Of a stretch of DNA of 64,000 nt, positions 38,106 through 48,047 are shown piece by piece (the stretch's first letter is position 1; each line of letters starts with the position of its first letter). The notes beneath the pieces are model-generated. The model saw only the letters and a list, made by a program, of their open reading frames with translations, did not search any database and was not told the origin of the DNA. The stretch is from Sphingosinithalassobacter tenebrarum. Its GTDB lineage: Bacteria > Pseudomonadota > Alphaproteobacteria > Sphingomonadales > Sphingomonadaceae. A program made the position numbers and the translations under genes. The stretch is from the NCBI RefSeq assembly GCF_011057975.1, contig NZ_CP049109.1, positions 124,001-188,000 on the forward strand, given 5' to 3'.

Positions 38106-39674
38106 ATGCGAGGGACGACAACCATCTGGCGCGCGCTGGCGCAAGCGCGGCGCGACCGGCTATCCGAATCGGGCGAAGCCGCACCCATATCCGAATCGCC
38201 GGCGGCAACGCGCCGCGCACTGCTGGCGGGCATCGCCGCGACCGGCGCGATCGGCACGGCAGGCGCGCTGGCGGCGCTGCCCCGCGGCGGCCCGGCCTTT
38301 ACCGGCGGGCGAGTCGCGATCGTCGGCGGCGGCATGGCGGGGCTTTCGGCGCTCCACCGGCTGACAGGCGAAGGGATCGACGCGCGGCTGTACGAAGCAT
38401 CGCGCAGGATCGGCGGGCGTATCCATACCCAACGCGGCGAAGGCGGCGATCCGACGTTCGAAGTCGGCGGACAGCTGGTCAATACCGATCATGGCGACAT
38501 GCACGCGCTGCTGCGCGAATTCGGCATCGCGCTGATTGATCGCAAGGCTGGCACGCACAAGACGCTGGTGATCGCGAACGGCAAGCCGCTGTCGCAGGAC
38601 AGGCTGGTCGCGGGGCTGGGCCCGATCGCGGCGCAGATCGGCGCCGACGCCGATCGGCTCGATGCCGATTATGCCGGCCAGGCGCCACGGATCGACCGGC
38701 TTTCGATCGCGCAGTATCTGGATCTGCATGCCGATCTGATGCCCGAACCCTGGGTCCGCCGCCTGCTCGAAGCGACCAGCCGTTCCGAATATGGCGCAGA
38801 GCCCGAAGCCGCTTCCGCACTCGGCCTTGTCTTCAACCTGCCCACGGTCGAGGGGCGCCGCGTCGACGTGCTGGGCGGCGCGGACGAACGCTATCTGATC
38901 GAAGGGGGCAGCGACACACTGCCCCGCGCGCTGGCGGCGCGCCACGCCAACCGAATCGAGACCGGGCGGCGGCTCGTGCGGATCGAACGCGATGGCGGCG
39001 CGATGCGGCTGCGTTTCGCCGACGGCGACAGCGCCCGCGCCGACCGCGTGATCGTCGCGCTGCCCGCCGGGATCGCCGGCCGCATCGCCTATGACGTGCC
39101 GATACCGCCGATATGGCACCGCTTTCACAAGGAAATCGCGCTCGGCACCAACGAAAAGGTGCAAGTGGCCACCACCGCCCGTCCCGGCGCGCAGGCGTGC
39201 GGAACCGGCGGCGAAGTGTGGCAGACCGATGCCGGCGGCGGCTGGTCGCAAGGCTGGGACGGCTCGGTGCATGGCGCCAGCGGTGTCTCGCCGGTATGGA
39301 CCTGGTATCTGGGCGGCGACGAAGCGCTGGCGCGGACCAAGCCGCCGCGTGATCAGGCCGCGTCCTTTGCCGGCGCCGTTGCGCGATCGATGCCCGAACT
39401 GTCGCCCGGATCGCGCGTCGTCCGCCGTACCGCCTGGCACCGCGACCCGCTGATCGGCGGCGGCTATGTCAATTACGCGCCGGGCGTGCTCACCCGCTAT
39501 GCCAAGCTGCTGTGGATCGAAGGCGCCGGGCACTCGCGCGTGGACAGCGGGCGTATCCAGTTCGCCGGCGAGCATCTGTCGGACGCCTTTCCTGGCTATA
39601 TGAACGGCGCGGCGCAGACCGGGCGGATGGCGGCAGAGGCGCTGATCGGCGAAGGGCGCGCGGCGGCGGCCTGA
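38106..39674 (+). CDS. FAD-dependent flavin amine oxidase-like protein, probably exported by Tat
   Basis: The 522-residue protein begins with [11 protein letters not shown], then a likely twin-arginine-type segment ([21 protein letters not shown], residues about 35-55), then the dinucleotide motif [17 protein letters not shown] and RIGGRIHT, and ends with [21 protein letters not shown], all typical of flavin amine oxidases. GAGAGGGGCA precedes the ATG at 38106. The substrate is unknown; polyamines, amino acids or other amines are possible. A short hairpin lies in the 48 bases before metX. Confidence 0.82.
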   Translation: MRGTTTIWRALAQARRDRLSESGEAAPISESPAATRRALLAGIAATGAIGTAGALAALPRGGPAFTGGRVAIVGGGMAGLSALHRLTGEGIDARLYEASRRIGGRIHTQRGEGGDPTFEVGGQLVNTDHGDMHALLREFGIALIDRKAGTHKTLVIANGKPLSQDRLVAGLGPIAAQIGADADRLDADYAGQAPRIDRLSIAQYLDLHADLMPEPWVRRLLEATSRSEYGAEPEAASALGLVFNLPTVEGRRVDVLGGADERYLIEGGSDTLPRALAARHANRIETGRRLVRIERDGGAMRLRFADGDSARADRVIVALPAGIAGRIAYDVPIPPIWHRFHKEIALGTNEKVQVATTARPGAQACGTGGEVWQTDAGGGWSQGWDGSVHGASGVSPVWTWYLGGDEALARTKPPRDQAASFAGAVARSMPELSPGSRVVRRTAWHRDPLIGGGYVNYAPGVLTRYAKLLWIEGAGHSRVDSGRIQFAGEHLSDAFPGYMNGAAQTGRMAAEALIGEGRAAAA

Positions 39675-39722
39675 TACGCGCCGCTTGAACGGCGCGGCGC
39701 GCGGGCCTAACGACACCCGCCT

Positions 39723-40847
39723 ATGTCCGAAGACACGCGTTTTGGCCTCGGCCGCACCGTGACGCTGCCGGGGCCGCTGCGGCTCGACGGCGGCGGCTCG
39801 CTCGCGCCCGTCGAAATCGCCTATGAAACCTATGGCACGCTCGCCCCCGATGCGAGCAACGCGATCCTCGTCTGCCATGCGCTGACCGGCGACCAGCATG
39901 TCGCTTCGGAGCATCCGCGCACCGGCAAACCGGGCTGGTGGACGCGGATGGTCGGGCCGGGCAAGCCGATCGACACCGATCGCTTCTGCGTCATCTGCAC
40001 CAATGTCCTCGGCAGCTGCATGGGATCCTCGGGCCCGGCGAGCCGGAACCCGGCGACGGGAACGCCCTATGCGATGGCATTCCCTGTCATCACCATCCGC
40101 GACATGGTGCGCGCGCAGGCGATGCTGCTCGACCATCTCGGTATCGAACGGCTGTTCGCGATCGTCGGCGGATCGATGGGCGGGATGCAGGCGCTCAGCT
40201 GGACCGCGACCTATCCCGATCGCGTCGCCGCGGCGGTCGTGATCGCTTCGACCGCACGGCATTCGGCGCAGAATATCGCGTTCCACGAAGTCGGACGTCA
40301 GGCGATCATGGCCGATCCCGACTGGCGCGACGGCAATTACTATGCCGCCGACACCACGCCGAGCGCGGGCCTCGCCGTCGCGCGGATGGCCGCGCATATC
40401 ACCTATCTCTCCGAAGCAGGGCTGACCGAGAAATTCGGCCGCAAGCTGCAGGGGCGCGAAGCCAAGACCTTCGGCTTCGACGCAGATTTCCAGGTGGAAA
40501 GCTATCTGCGCTATCAGGGGCTGAGCTTCACCGACCGGTTCGACGCGAACAGCTATCTCTACATCACCCGCGCGATGGACTATTTCGACCTCGCCGAGGA
40601 ACATGGCGGCATGCTCGCCAATGCCTTTCGCAGTTCGCGGGCGCGATTCTGCGTGGTGAGCTTCGATACCGACTGGCTCTATCCGACGGCCGAATCGCGC
40701 GCCGTCGTCCGCGCGCTCAACGCCGCCGCCGCGCCGGCGAGCTTCGTCGAGCTGAGCTCGCCCTTCGGCCATGACGCCTTCCTGCTCGAAAATGCCGAGC
40801 TGGCGCGCCTCGTCGACGGGTTTCTGCGCGCGGGAGATGGCAAGTGA
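39723..40847 (+). CDS. metX: homoserine O-acyltransferase MetX
   Basis: MetX activates homoserine for methionine synthesis. The 374-residue alpha/beta hydrolase has the nucleophile elbow [12 protein letters not shown], catalytic Asp in [13 protein letters not shown] and catalytic His in FGHDAFLLE. MetX uses acetyl-CoA in most bacteria, though some members use succinyl-CoA; the sequence alone does not settle which. Its stop overlaps metW (GTGA). Confidence 0.94.
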   Translation: MSEDTRFGLGRTVTLPGPLRLDGGGSLAPVEIAYETYGTLAPDASNAILVCHALTGDQHVASEHPRTGKPGWWTRMVGPGKPIDTDRFCVICTNVLGSCMGSSGPASRNPATGTPYAMAFPVITIRDMVRAQAMLLDHLGIERLFAIVGGSMGGMQALSWTATYPDRVAAAVVIASTARHSAQNIAFHEVGRQAIMADPDWRDGNYYAADTTPSAGLAVARMAAHITYLSEAGLTEKFGRKLQGREAKTFGFDADFQVESYLRYQGLSFTDRFDANSYLYITRAMDYFDLAEEHGGMLANAFRSSRARFCVVSFDTDWLYPTAESRAVVRALNAAAAPASFVELSSPFGHDAFLLENAELARLVDGFLRAGDGK

Positions 40848-41434
40848 CCGCTCTGCGCCCCGATCTCGCGATCATCGCCGACAATGTCGCGCCAGGCAGT
40901 CGCGTGCTCGATGTCGGCTGCGGCGACGGCGCGCTGATGGCGGCGTTACGCGACGAACGGCAATGCGATGCACGCGGGCTCGAGCTCGACGGGCATAACG
41001 TCGCCGCGGCGATGGCGCGCGGCCTTTCGGTGGTGCAGGGCGATGCCGATACCGATCTTGCCGACTATCCCGACAGCGCGTTCGATTACGCGATCCTCAG
41101 CCAGACGCTGCAGACGACGCGGCGTCCCGACATCGTTCTCGAAAACCTGCTGCGAATCGGGCGGCAGGCCTTCGTGTCCTTCCCCAATTTCGCGCATTGG
41201 CGGATGCGCGCTGCGCTGGTGACACACGGACGGATGCCGATCACGCGGCAATTGCCGCTCGCCTGGTATGATACGCCCAACATCCACCACCTCTCGATCG
41301 ACGATTTCCGCGATTTCGTGAACGCGCGCGGGATCGCTGTCGAAGGATGCTGGTTTCTTGCCGGAGAGAAGCGCCGCGGATCCGGCTGGGCCAATCTGCT
41401 TGCCCAGCACGCGGTGTTCCTGCTGCGAAGATAA
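40844..41434 (+). CDS. metW: methionine biosynthesis protein MetW
   Basis: The 196-residue class I methyltransferase-like protein has the SAM motif [15 protein letters not shown]. MetW is nearly always paired with MetX and is needed for full MetX activity in several alphaproteobacteria. The GTG start at 40844 lies in the GTGA overlap with metX. Pirin follows 10 bases later. Confidence 0.93.
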   Translation: MTALRPDLAIIADNVAPGSRVLDVGCGDGALMAALRDERQCDARGLELDGHNVAAAMARGLSVVQGDADTDLADYPDSAFDYAILSQTLQTTRRPDIVLENLLRIGRQAFVSFPNFAHWRMRAALVTHGRMPITRQLPLAWYDTPNIHHLSIDDFRDFVNARGIAVEGCWFLAGEKRRGSGWANLLAQHAVFLLRR

Positions 41435-41444
41435 GGGACCGGTC

Positions 41445-42305
41445 ATGAGCGAACGTCATATCACCGCGCTGCACGGCGCCTATCGCGACGATATCGGCGA
41501 CCTGGTGACGCGCCGCCCAGTGCCCGGGCCGCAGATCGACCGAATCGGCGCCTTTCTGTTTCTCAATCATCACGGCCCGCAAACCTATCCGCCGGGCAAT
41601 GGCGGCCTGCCTTTCGGGCCGCATCCGCATCGCGGTTTCGAAACCGTCACCTTCATTCTCGACGGCGAATTGGCGCATGCCGATTCGGCGGGGCACGAAA
41701 GCGTGATCCGCGCGGGCGGCATTCAGTGGATGACCGCGGGCAAGGGCGTGGTGCATGCCGAACTTTCGCCCGAGAGCTTCAAGGCCGAAGGCGGACCGAT
41801 GGAAATCCTCCAGCTCTGGGTCAATCTGCCCGCACGGCTCAAGATGACCGAGCCGCGCTATATCGGCGCGCAGGCCGATGCGATTCCGGTGGTGGCGGGC
41901 GAGGGCGCGACCGTCCACCTCGTTTCGGGAAGCTATGGCGGCGTAAAGGGGCCGGTCGATTCGCTCACCGGCGTCTTCATGAGCTGGGCGACGATCGAAG
42001 CGAGGGGATCGGCGACCTTCGATGGCCTCCGGGGTCGCGACGTATTTCTCTACGCGGTGCGGGGCGATGTTTCGGTCGCGGGCACGGCGCTGCCCGAACA
42101 CCATCTCGCCGAACTGGGCGACGGCGACAGCGTCACAATCTCGGCAGATGCCCCGGCGGTGATCCTGTTCGGCCATGCCGATCCGATCGACGAGCCAGTC
42201 GTCGCGCACGGCCCCTTCGTGATGAACAGCGCCGAGGAAATCCGCCAGGCCTATAGCGACTATCGGGCAGGCCGGTTCGGCAATGCCCGCATGGTCGAGG
42301 CCTAG
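41445..42305 (+). CDS. pirin family protein
   Basis: The 286-residue bicupin has the pirin signature: FGPHPHRGFETVTFILDGEL with the metal-binding His residues, then GIQWMTAGKGVVHAE. Bacterial pirins can act as quercetin 2,3-dioxygenases, though many roles are reported. AAGGGA precedes the ATG at 41445. Its TAG stop overlaps the convergent DUF1206 stop (CTAG). Confidence 0.92.
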   Translation: MSERHITALHGAYRDDIGDLVTRRPVPGPQIDRIGAFLFLNHHGPQTYPPGNGGLPFGPHPHRGFETVTFILDGELAHADSAGHESVIRAGGIQWMTAGKGVVHAELSPESFKAEGGPMEILQLWVNLPARLKMTEPRYIGAQADAIPVVAGEGATVHLVSGSYGGVKGPVDSLTGVFMSWATIEARGSATFDGLRGRDVFLYAVRGDVSVAGTALPEHHLAELGDGDSVTISADAPAVILFGHADPIDEPVVAHGPFVMNSAEEIRQAYSDYRAGRFGNARMVEA

Positions 42306-43099
42306 AAAAAGGCCGAGCTCGCCTTGCGCAGACGCTCGATCACATTGGCTTCGCGGATCCTGCGATAGCGCGCCATGATCAGGCTGAAGACGCCGAACAC
42401 GAGCAACCCGACGGCAACGGCATCATAGAGCCACCCCATGTCGCGCAGCGAATCAAGCGCAGCCTGAAAGCTCAGCTCCTGCCGCTCGCCGCCGAAGGTG
42501 AAATCGAGCACCTGCCACGCCAGCGCCGCGAAAACCGCCGCGCGCGCGGCATAGCCGACGCGACCGATGACCGCGGTCCATTGCGGCGCTTCGGCATCGA
42601 GCAGCTTCATGAACTTGCCCGTGGCCGCCTTGACGCCCTGGTTGATCGCGGCGCCGATCAGCCCGACACCGACGATACCCAGCGCCACCGATCCACCGGG
42701 CAGCTCAAGGATGTTCTGCGCCGCTTCGGTGCCGCCCCCGCCGCTGCCCGAGCTACCGCCCGACAGCGCGATCTTCGTTGCTAGATAGGCAAGGATCAGA
42801 TGCGTGATGCCGCTCGCGGCATGGCCGATGCGCTTGGCGAGCCCCTTGGCGTCCTCGCCGTCGTCGCGAATGTCGATCGCGGCGCCATAGGCGCGGAACA
42901 GGCCGTAGCCGAACAGGCCGAACGCCGTCAGCATCAGCAACGGCGTACCGAGCGGCATGTCGCGTATATCGGTCAGCACGCTCGCCGTGCCTTCGCTCTG
43001 CCCGCTCGACAGCGTCAGATAACCGATCAGGAAATAGACGATCGCACGCGCCAGATAGCCGGCGCGGGCGAAATTCTCGATCTTGACGACATTGTCCAA
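42302..43099 (-). CDS. DUF1206 membrane protein
   Basis: The 265-residue protein has three copies of the DUF1206 two-helix unit (six membrane segments), each with a conserved YLARAIVYF or similar segment (ARAGYLARAIVYF, IGHAASGITHLILAY, VGYAARAAVFAAL). The function is unknown. A Gly/Ser-rich loop follows the second unit. I assign a TTG start at 43099 because GGGAGG lies seven bases upstream; there is no ATG before the first conserved unit. Confidence 0.85.
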   Translation of the reverse strand: MDNVVKIENFARAGYLARAIVYFLIGYLTLSSGQSEGTASVLTDIRDMPLGTPLLMLTAFGLFGYGLFRAYGAAIDIRDDGEDAKGLAKRIGHAASGITHLILAYLATKIALSGGSSGSGGGGTEAAQNILELPGGSVALGIVGVGLIGAAINQGVKAATGKFMKLLDAEAPQWTAVIGRVGYAARAAVFAALAWQVLDFTFGGERQELSFQAALDSLRDMGWLYDAVAVGLLVFGVFSLIMARYRRIREANVIERLRKASSAFF

Positions 43100-43164
43100 G
43101 CGACGGCCTCCCGATTGCAGTCGTGGGGAGAGCGTTTGGGCGGCGGCGCGAGTTCCCGCCCGCC

Positions 43165-44337
43165 TCAATCTTCCTGCGCGCGCAGCCGTCGCCGCTCGAC
43201 GGGGCGCGTCAGGCAGCTCGGATCGGCCGCCGCTTCCTTCTCGCCATAGGCGAACAGGTCGCGCATGAAGTCCTGATCGAACAGATCGGGGTCGGTCTCG
43301 GGAAAGTCCTCGCCGATCGCGCAGACCGAAAGGCGATAATTGTTACGCGCGGCATAGCGGCGCAATTCGACGACTGAACGCCGGTCCGCTTCGGTCAGCG
43401 CAGCGGAAAGCGCGCGCTCCATGATGTCGAACGTCTTTGGCGCAGTCACTTCGAAATGCGGTGCGATCCGGCCATTATAGAGCAAGGTGATCTGCGCCCC
43501 GCGCGGCGCCGGCGCATCCTCGTCGGCGTCCATCACCGATCGCGGCAGCGCGAGAAAGCCCGAAGTGACGCCGCCATCGACATGCAGCTCGGTAAACTGC
43601 TTCGCTCCCGCGCGCACCGATATGCCGACCGGCGGAAAGGCGCCGGGAATCGCCGCGGAGGCAAGCAGCACCTGGCGGAACAGCGCCAGCTTGCGCGGAT
43701 AGCCGCTCGCCGCGATCGCGCCCATGTCCCACACCACGCCGCGCTGCGCATCGAGATTGGTGGTCATCACCAGCAGGCGGCGGCCGGCGGCATATTCGCG
43801 CGCGATCGCGTCGAGCAGATCGGGCGTAACGTGCCGCGCGATCAGATCCGCGAGCGGCCCGTTGTCGAGCAGGCTCGCTCCGCCGAGCAGGCCGCTCAAG
43901 ACCTGCTGGCGATAGATATCGTCGGCGGTAATGCCGGTGTAGAGCGCGCGCAGTGCATCGTCATAGTCGCTGCCCAGAAAGGCGAAGGGGGCGATCAGCG
44001 CGCCGGTGCTGACGCCGGTGACGATGGTGAAGTCCGGCCGCGTGCCCGCTTCGCTCCAGCCGACGAGCAGCCCGGCGGCAAAGGCGCCCTTGTCCGATCC
44101 GCCCGAAATCGCGAGCAGCCGGATCGGCTCGCCCTGATTGCGCGCGTCGAGCACGCGGCGGCGCCAGAGTTCGAAATCGGCCGGGCCGCCATCGGCCCAG
44201 TAGCGTACATGCTCGCCGGGGATGACTTCGGCCTGTGCCTGATCGGAGACGCTGTGCGGCACGCGATCGGGCCAGGACGACGCACAGCCGGCAAGCGCCA
44301 GCGCGAGCATCAGGCCGGATAGGAAACGTGCCGCCAT
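43165..44337 (-). CDS. patatin-like phospholipase lipoprotein
   Basis: The 390-residue protein has a lipoprotein signal with lipobox LAGC (Cys18) and a patatin domain: oxyanion loop AISGGSDKGAFAAG, nucleophile motif GVSTG and the Asp of the dyad in HVDGG. This gives a membrane-anchored lipid acyl hydrolase, probably periplasmic or on the outer membrane. The C-terminal part is rich in charged residues. The gene follows ssb after 20 bases. Confidence 0.88.
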   Translation of the reverse strand: MAARFLSGLMLALALAGCASSWPDRVPHSVSDQAQAEVIPGEHVRYWADGGPADFELWRRRVLDARNQGEPIRLLAISGGSDKGAFAAGLLVGWSEAGTRPDFTIVTGVSTGALIAPFAFLGSDYDDALRALYTGITADDIYRQQVLSGLLGGASLLDNGPLADLIARHVTPDLLDAIAREYAAGRRLLVMTTNLDAQRGVVWDMGAIAASGYPRKLALFRQVLLASAAIPGAFPPVGISVRAGAKQFTELHVDGGVTSGFLALPRSVMDADEDAPAPRGAQITLLYNGRIAPHFEVTAPKTFDIMERALSAALTEADRRSVVELRRYAARNNYRLSVCAIGEDFPETDPDLFDQDFMRDLFAYGEKEAAADPSCLTRPVERRRLRAQED

Positions 44338-44357
44338 CGCCCGGCGCCTTTCGGGAA

Positions 44358-44909
44358 TCAGAAGGGGACGTCGTCGTCCAGATCGTCGGGGAAGTCGCTG
44401 CCGCCACCGAAACCGCCACCGCCGCCGCCACCGCCCGAGCGGCCACCACCGCCGCCACCGCCGAAGCCGCCGCCCGAGGACTGGCCGGCATAGTCGCCGC
44501 CGCCGCCCCAGTCGTCATTGCTGCGGCCGCCGCCGCCGCCACCGCCCTGGCCGCCGCCGGGCGAATCGAGCATCGTCAGCACGGAATTGAAGCCCTGCAG
44601 CACGACTTCGGTCGAATAGCGGTCATTGCCCGACTGGTCCTGCCACTTCCGCGTCTGCAGCTGGCCCTCAATATAGACCTTGCTGCCCTTGCGCAGATAG
44701 CGTTCGGCGATGTTGGCGAGCCCTTCGTTGAAGATCGCCACCGAATGCCATTCGGTCTTTTCGCGGCGCTCGCCGGTGTTGCGGTCCTTCCAGCTTTCGC
44801 TGGTGGCGATGCGCAGATTGCACACCTTGCCGCCGTTCTGGAACGTCCGGGTCTCGGGATCGCGGCCGAGATTTCCGACGAGAATAACCTTGTTGACACT
44901 GCCCGCCAT
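44358..44909 (-). CDS. ssb: single-stranded DNA-binding protein
   Basis: The 183-residue SSB has an OB fold ([39 protein letters not shown]) and the acidic tip DDDVPF that recruits partner proteins. The linker of about 60 residues is almost pure Gly with Ser, Arg and Asn, more extreme than in E. coli SSB. Its upstream partner in many genomes is uvrA, which is not in the window. Confidence 0.96.
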   Translation of the reverse strand: MAGSVNKVILVGNLGRDPETRTFQNGGKVCNLRIATSESWKDRNTGERREKTEWHSVAIFNEGLANIAERYLRKGSKVYIEGQLQTRKWQDQSGNDRYSTEVVLQGFNSVLTMLDSPGGGQGGGGGGGRSNDDWGGGGDYAGQSSGGGFGGGGGGGRSGGGGGGGGFGGGSDFPDDLDDDVPF

Positions 44910-44999
44910 GAAGACTCCGCCTTGCGAGGGATAGGATGATGCACCGCGCAGGAAGCGCGATATGATGCAAAATGCAACTCGAACGCAGAGCTACTATCG

Positions 45000-45176
45000 A
45001 TGGCCGAAATCATCAATATGAACCGCGCGCGAAAGGCGCGCGCCGCCGCCGCGAGGAAAGCCGAGGCGGAAGCGAATCGCGTCCGCTTCGGCCGCACCAG
45101 GGCGCAGAAGAAAGCCGATGCGGAGCAGGCCGCACGCGTCGATCGCGCGCTCGATGAAGCGAAGCGCGAGGATTAG
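45000..45176 (+). CDS. DUF4169 small basic protein
   Basis: This short gene encodes 58 residues: MAEIINMNRARKARAAAAR at the start and a predicted basic helix after it, with VRFGRTRAQKKADAEQAAR. The N-terminal motif matches DUF4169, a small alphaproteobacterial family of unknown role. The ATG at 45000 follows GAGCTACTATCG. The stop overlaps the convergent feoB stop by 4 bases. Confidence 0.82.
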   Translation: MAEIINMNRARKARAAAARKAEAEANRVRFGRTRAQKKADAEQAARVDRALDEAKRED

Positions 45177-47029
45177 AGGCCGATCGCGACAGCGGTCCAG
45201 TAAGTGACACCCGCCATCACATAGGCGAGCCCGAACAGATAGCCGACCATGAACAGCGGCCATTTCCACCCATTCGTCTCGCGCCGGGTGATCGCGATGG
45301 TCGAAATGCATTGCGGCGCGAAGACGAACCACATCAGGAAGGCAAGCGCGGTCGGCAGCGTCCAGCGTTCGCGCAGATTGGTGACGATCGCACGCTCGCC
45401 CGCCGAATCCTCGGGATTGTCGATCGCATAGACCGTTCCGATCGCCGCCACCGCCACTTCGCGCGCGGCCATTGCCGGAATCAGCGCGAGCGAGATGTCG
45501 CGGTTGAAGCCGATCGGTTCGACCAGCACTTCGATTCCCTGCGAAACGCGCCCGGCAACCGAATAATCGACCGGAGAGACGTCGCTGCCCGCCGGCGGCT
45601 TGGGAAAGCTGAGCAGCGCCCAGAGGATGATCGTGGTGACGAGAATGATCGTGCCGGCGCGCTTGAGGAAGATCAGCGCGCGCTGCCACAGGCCGAGCAG
45701 CAGATCGTTGAAGCGCGGCCACTGATATTTGGGCATTTCCATCATGAAGCCCGACGATGCGCCGCGCGTCACCGTGCGCCGCAGCAGCAGCGAGGCGCCC
45801 ATCGCGCCCAATATGCCGAAGATATACAGGCCGAACAGCACCAGCCCCTGCAGCCCTACGAAGCCGCCTACCGTCTGGTTGGGAATGAAGGCGCCGATGA
45901 TGATCGTATAGACCGGCAATCGCGCCGAACAGGTCATCAGCGGCGCGATCAGGATCGTCGCCAGCCGTTCCTTTTCGTCGCTGATCGTCCGCGTCGCCAT
46001 GATGCCGGGCACCGCGCAGGCGAAACTCGACAACAGCGGGATGAAGGCGCGGCCCGACAGGCCGACGCTGGCCATCACCCGATCCATCAGAAATGCCGCG
46101 CGGACCATATATCCCGAGGCTTCGAGGATCAGGATGAAGGCGAAGAGGATCAGGATCTGCGGCAGGAAGACGACGACCGCGCCGACGCCGCCGATCACGC
46201 CGTCGACCACCGCCGATCGGATCAGTCCGTCGGGCAGGATCGCCGATGCGCCCTCGCCGACCCAGCCGACCAGCGACTCGATCCAGCCGATCGGCGCTTC
46301 GGACCAGGCGAAAACCGCCTGGAACATCACGAACATCAGCGCGAGCAGGATGACCGGCCCGGCAACGGGATGCAGCACGATCGAATCGATGCGATGCGTC
46401 CAGCGGCGCGTCGCGGTTTCGGAAACCGTGACGGCCTTGGCGATCTGTCGCGCGCGACGCTGCAGCGTACGGAAATCATGTTCGGCGCGCGCCTCGACCG
46501 GCGCCTTCGCCGGCTGCGACACCGCGTCGTCGATCCGCGCACGCAATTCATCGAGGCCGCGCCGACGCACCGCGACGGTGGCCACTACCGGCACGCCCAG
46601 CTCGCGTTCCAGTGCCTCGGCATCGAGCGTCAGTCCGTCGCGCTCGGCCAGATCGATCATGTTGAGCGCGACCACCACCGGAATACCGAGTGCGATCAGT
46701 TGCAGCGTGAAGCGCAGGTGATTGTCGAGATTGGCGGCGTCGACAACGACCACGATAGCATCGGGGCGGCGCTCGCCTTCCTGCTTGCCGAGCAGCACGT
46801 CGCGCGTGACCTGCTCGTCGAGGCTCGAAGGATCGAGGCTGTAGGCGCCCGGCAAGTCGACCAGTTCGACCGGGCGTCCGTCGTCGAGCGTCATTCGGCC
46901 CGCATGGCGTTCCACGGTCACGCCGGGATAATTGCCGACTTTCTGACGCGCGCCGGTGAGCGCGTTGAACAGGGCGCTTTTCCCGGCATTGGGATTGCCG
47001 GCCATGGCGATCAGCGGCGCGGGGTTCAT
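45173..47029 (-). CDS. feoB: ferrous iron transport protein B
   Basis: FeoB imports Fe2+ across the inner membrane. The 618-residue protein has an N-terminal G domain (G1 GNPNAGKS at residues 11-18, G3 DLPGAYSL, G4 NMID), a helical spacer domain, and eight or so membrane segments with the paired Gate motifs (FACAVPGIMATR and FAPQCISTIAITRRE). feoA lies 7 bases upstream. There is no feoC. A Fur-like box precedes feoA, so iron repression is likely. Confidence 0.96.
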   Translation of the reverse strand: MNPAPLIAMAGNPNAGKSALFNALTGARQKVGNYPGVTVERHAGRMTLDDGRPVELVDLPGAYSLDPSSLDEQVTRDVLLGKQEGERRPDAIVVVVDAANLDNHLRFTLQLIALGIPVVVALNMIDLAERDGLTLDAEALERELGVPVVATVAVRRRGLDELRARIDDAVSQPAKAPVEARAEHDFRTLQRRARQIAKAVTVSETATRRWTHRIDSIVLHPVAGPVILLALMFVMFQAVFAWSEAPIGWIESLVGWVGEGASAILPDGLIRSAVVDGVIGGVGAVVVFLPQILILFAFILILEASGYMVRAAFLMDRVMASVGLSGRAFIPLLSSFACAVPGIMATRTISDEKERLATILIAPLMTCSARLPVYTIIIGAFIPNQTVGGFVGLQGLVLFGLYIFGILGAMGASLLLRRTVTRGASSGFMMEMPKYQWPRFNDLLLGLWQRALIFLKRAGTIILVTTIILWALLSFPKPPAGSDVSPVDYSVAGRVSQGIEVLVEPIGFNRDISLALIPAMAAREVAVAAIGTVYAIDNPEDSAGERAIVTNLRERWTLPTALAFLMWFVFAPQCISTIAITRRETNGWKWPLFMVGYLFGLAYVMAGVTYWTAVAIGL

Positions 47030-47036
47030 TTCTGGC

Positions 47037-47306
47037 TCAGCCGTCCCGTTCCACGCGGATCGCACCGGCGACATGGCGACGCATCGCCACCGTCATGCGA
47101 CCGATCCGGCACGCCACCGGTCCGCCGAGCACGCCCGACCGCTTGATCAGCGCGACATCGACGCCTTCGTCCAGCCCCAGTTCGCGCAGGCGGCGCGCCT
47201 CGGGCGGAGACAGCAGCGCCCAATCGACGTCGGTGACGCGCGCGGGCTGGTTGCACGCAAGGTCGAGCAGCCGGAGCGGAGCGGAAATGTCAGGTGCAGT
47301 CGCCAT
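47037..47306 (-). CDS. feoA: ferrous iron transport protein A
   Basis: The 89-residue SH3-like protein is FeoA, which supports FeoB. It shows ELGLDEGVDVALIKRSGVLGGPVACRIG, the usual beta-barrel core. It starts at ATG 47306, immediately downstream of the Fur-like box, and is followed by feoB after 7 bases. Confidence 0.9.
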   Translation of the reverse strand: MATAPDISAPLRLLDLACNQPARVTDVDWALLSPPEARRLRELGLDEGVDVALIKRSGVLGGPVACRIGRMTVAMRRHVAGAIRVERDG

Positions 47307-47310
47307 TATC

Positions 47311-47329
47311 GCGACTGATTATCAATAAC
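47311..47329 (-). promoter_or_regulatory. Fur-like operator upstream of feoAB
   Basis: On the minus strand, GTTATTGATAATCAGTCGC ends four bases before the feoA ATG. It matches the 19-base Fur consensus (GATAATGATAATCATTATC) at 14 positions, with a perfect TGATAATCA core. Fur, or an iron-responsive relative, would block translation start or transcription here. Confidence 0.65.
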
Positions 47330-47381
47330 GGACGTCGATTTCCAGCGATTCTTGCGCGAAATCGCCCGGTGGATGCGATCG

Positions 47382-48044
47382 TCACACTGCCGGATAGCGC
47401 AGCCGGCCGATAAAGCGCGAAAGGCTGGGCCGTCGCTCGGCGCTTCCCAGCCATTTCGCCTTGGTCTTTTCGAACTGCATGACATTATCGATCCGCCGCG
47501 AAAGGAAGGCGCGCGTCGCTTCGTGATCCTCGCTTTCGTCGTCGAGGAATACCAGCACGGTCGCGGCATAGATGCCCGCCAGCATCCCGCGCTTGGTATA
47601 GTGATTGTAATCGGTCGCGGTGTCGCCCGCCAGCCGCCACATCCGGTCGGCCGAGCGCCAGCCGAGCCTGGCGGCGCGGGTCGCGTTCTGCGGCATCGCC
47701 AGGATCGCGAGCGCGCGGCGCAGCGCCTCGCGCTTGCCCGACATCAGCTCGAGCCGGGTTTCGACCAGCGCCGCGATCCGCTCCCGGATCTTCATATTGT
47801 CGAGCGCGCCGCCCGCAAATCGCTGTGCCATTGCCGCGTCGATGCTTTCGAACCAGGCATCGATCATGTCGGGCGCGCCGCCGGGATAGACGAGCGTCGC
47901 GACATCGGCGTCGACACCGTTCGTCGCGGCCGCCATCGCCACGGCTTCGCTGTTCCAGCCGTCGAACGCGGCATTGGTCGCCACGTCGCCGGCCAGCGCC
48001 GGCCGCAATTCGTCGAGCGTCGCGTCGGAAAGGTCGCGGGCCAT
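47382..48044 (-). CDS. COQ9 family ubiquinone biosynthesis protein
   Basis: The 220-residue protein matches COQ9, a TetR-fold lipid-binding protein that presents precursors to COQ7. Conserved parts include GWNSEAVAMAA near the N terminus and the C-terminal helical region with KTKAKWLGSAERRPSLSRFIGRLRYP. The coq7 homologue is at 13474-14019. It lies 3 bases downstream of the EamA transporter gene on the same strand. Confidence 0.85.
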   Translation of the reverse strand: MARDLSDATLDELRPALAGDVATNAAFDGWNSEAVAMAAATNGVDADVATLVYPGGAPDMIDAWFESIDAAMAQRFAGGALDNMKIRERIAALVETRLELMSGKREALRRALAILAMPQNATRAARLGWRSADRMWRLAGDTATDYNHYTKRGMLAGIYAATVLVFLDDESEDHEATRAFLSRRIDNVMQFEKTKAKWLGSAERRPSLSRFIGRLRYPAV

Positions 48045-48047
48045 GAC

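Noticed and set aside
39675..39722. SAM riboswitch before metX
   Set aside because: Only 48 bases separate metX from the upstream gene; there is a short GC hairpin but no room for a SAM-II or other aptamer.
44390..44580. Possible tandem repeat or CRISPR-like tract of GCC/CCG units
   Set aside because: It is the Gly-rich linker of ssb read on the opposite strand; units are irregular and there are no spacers.
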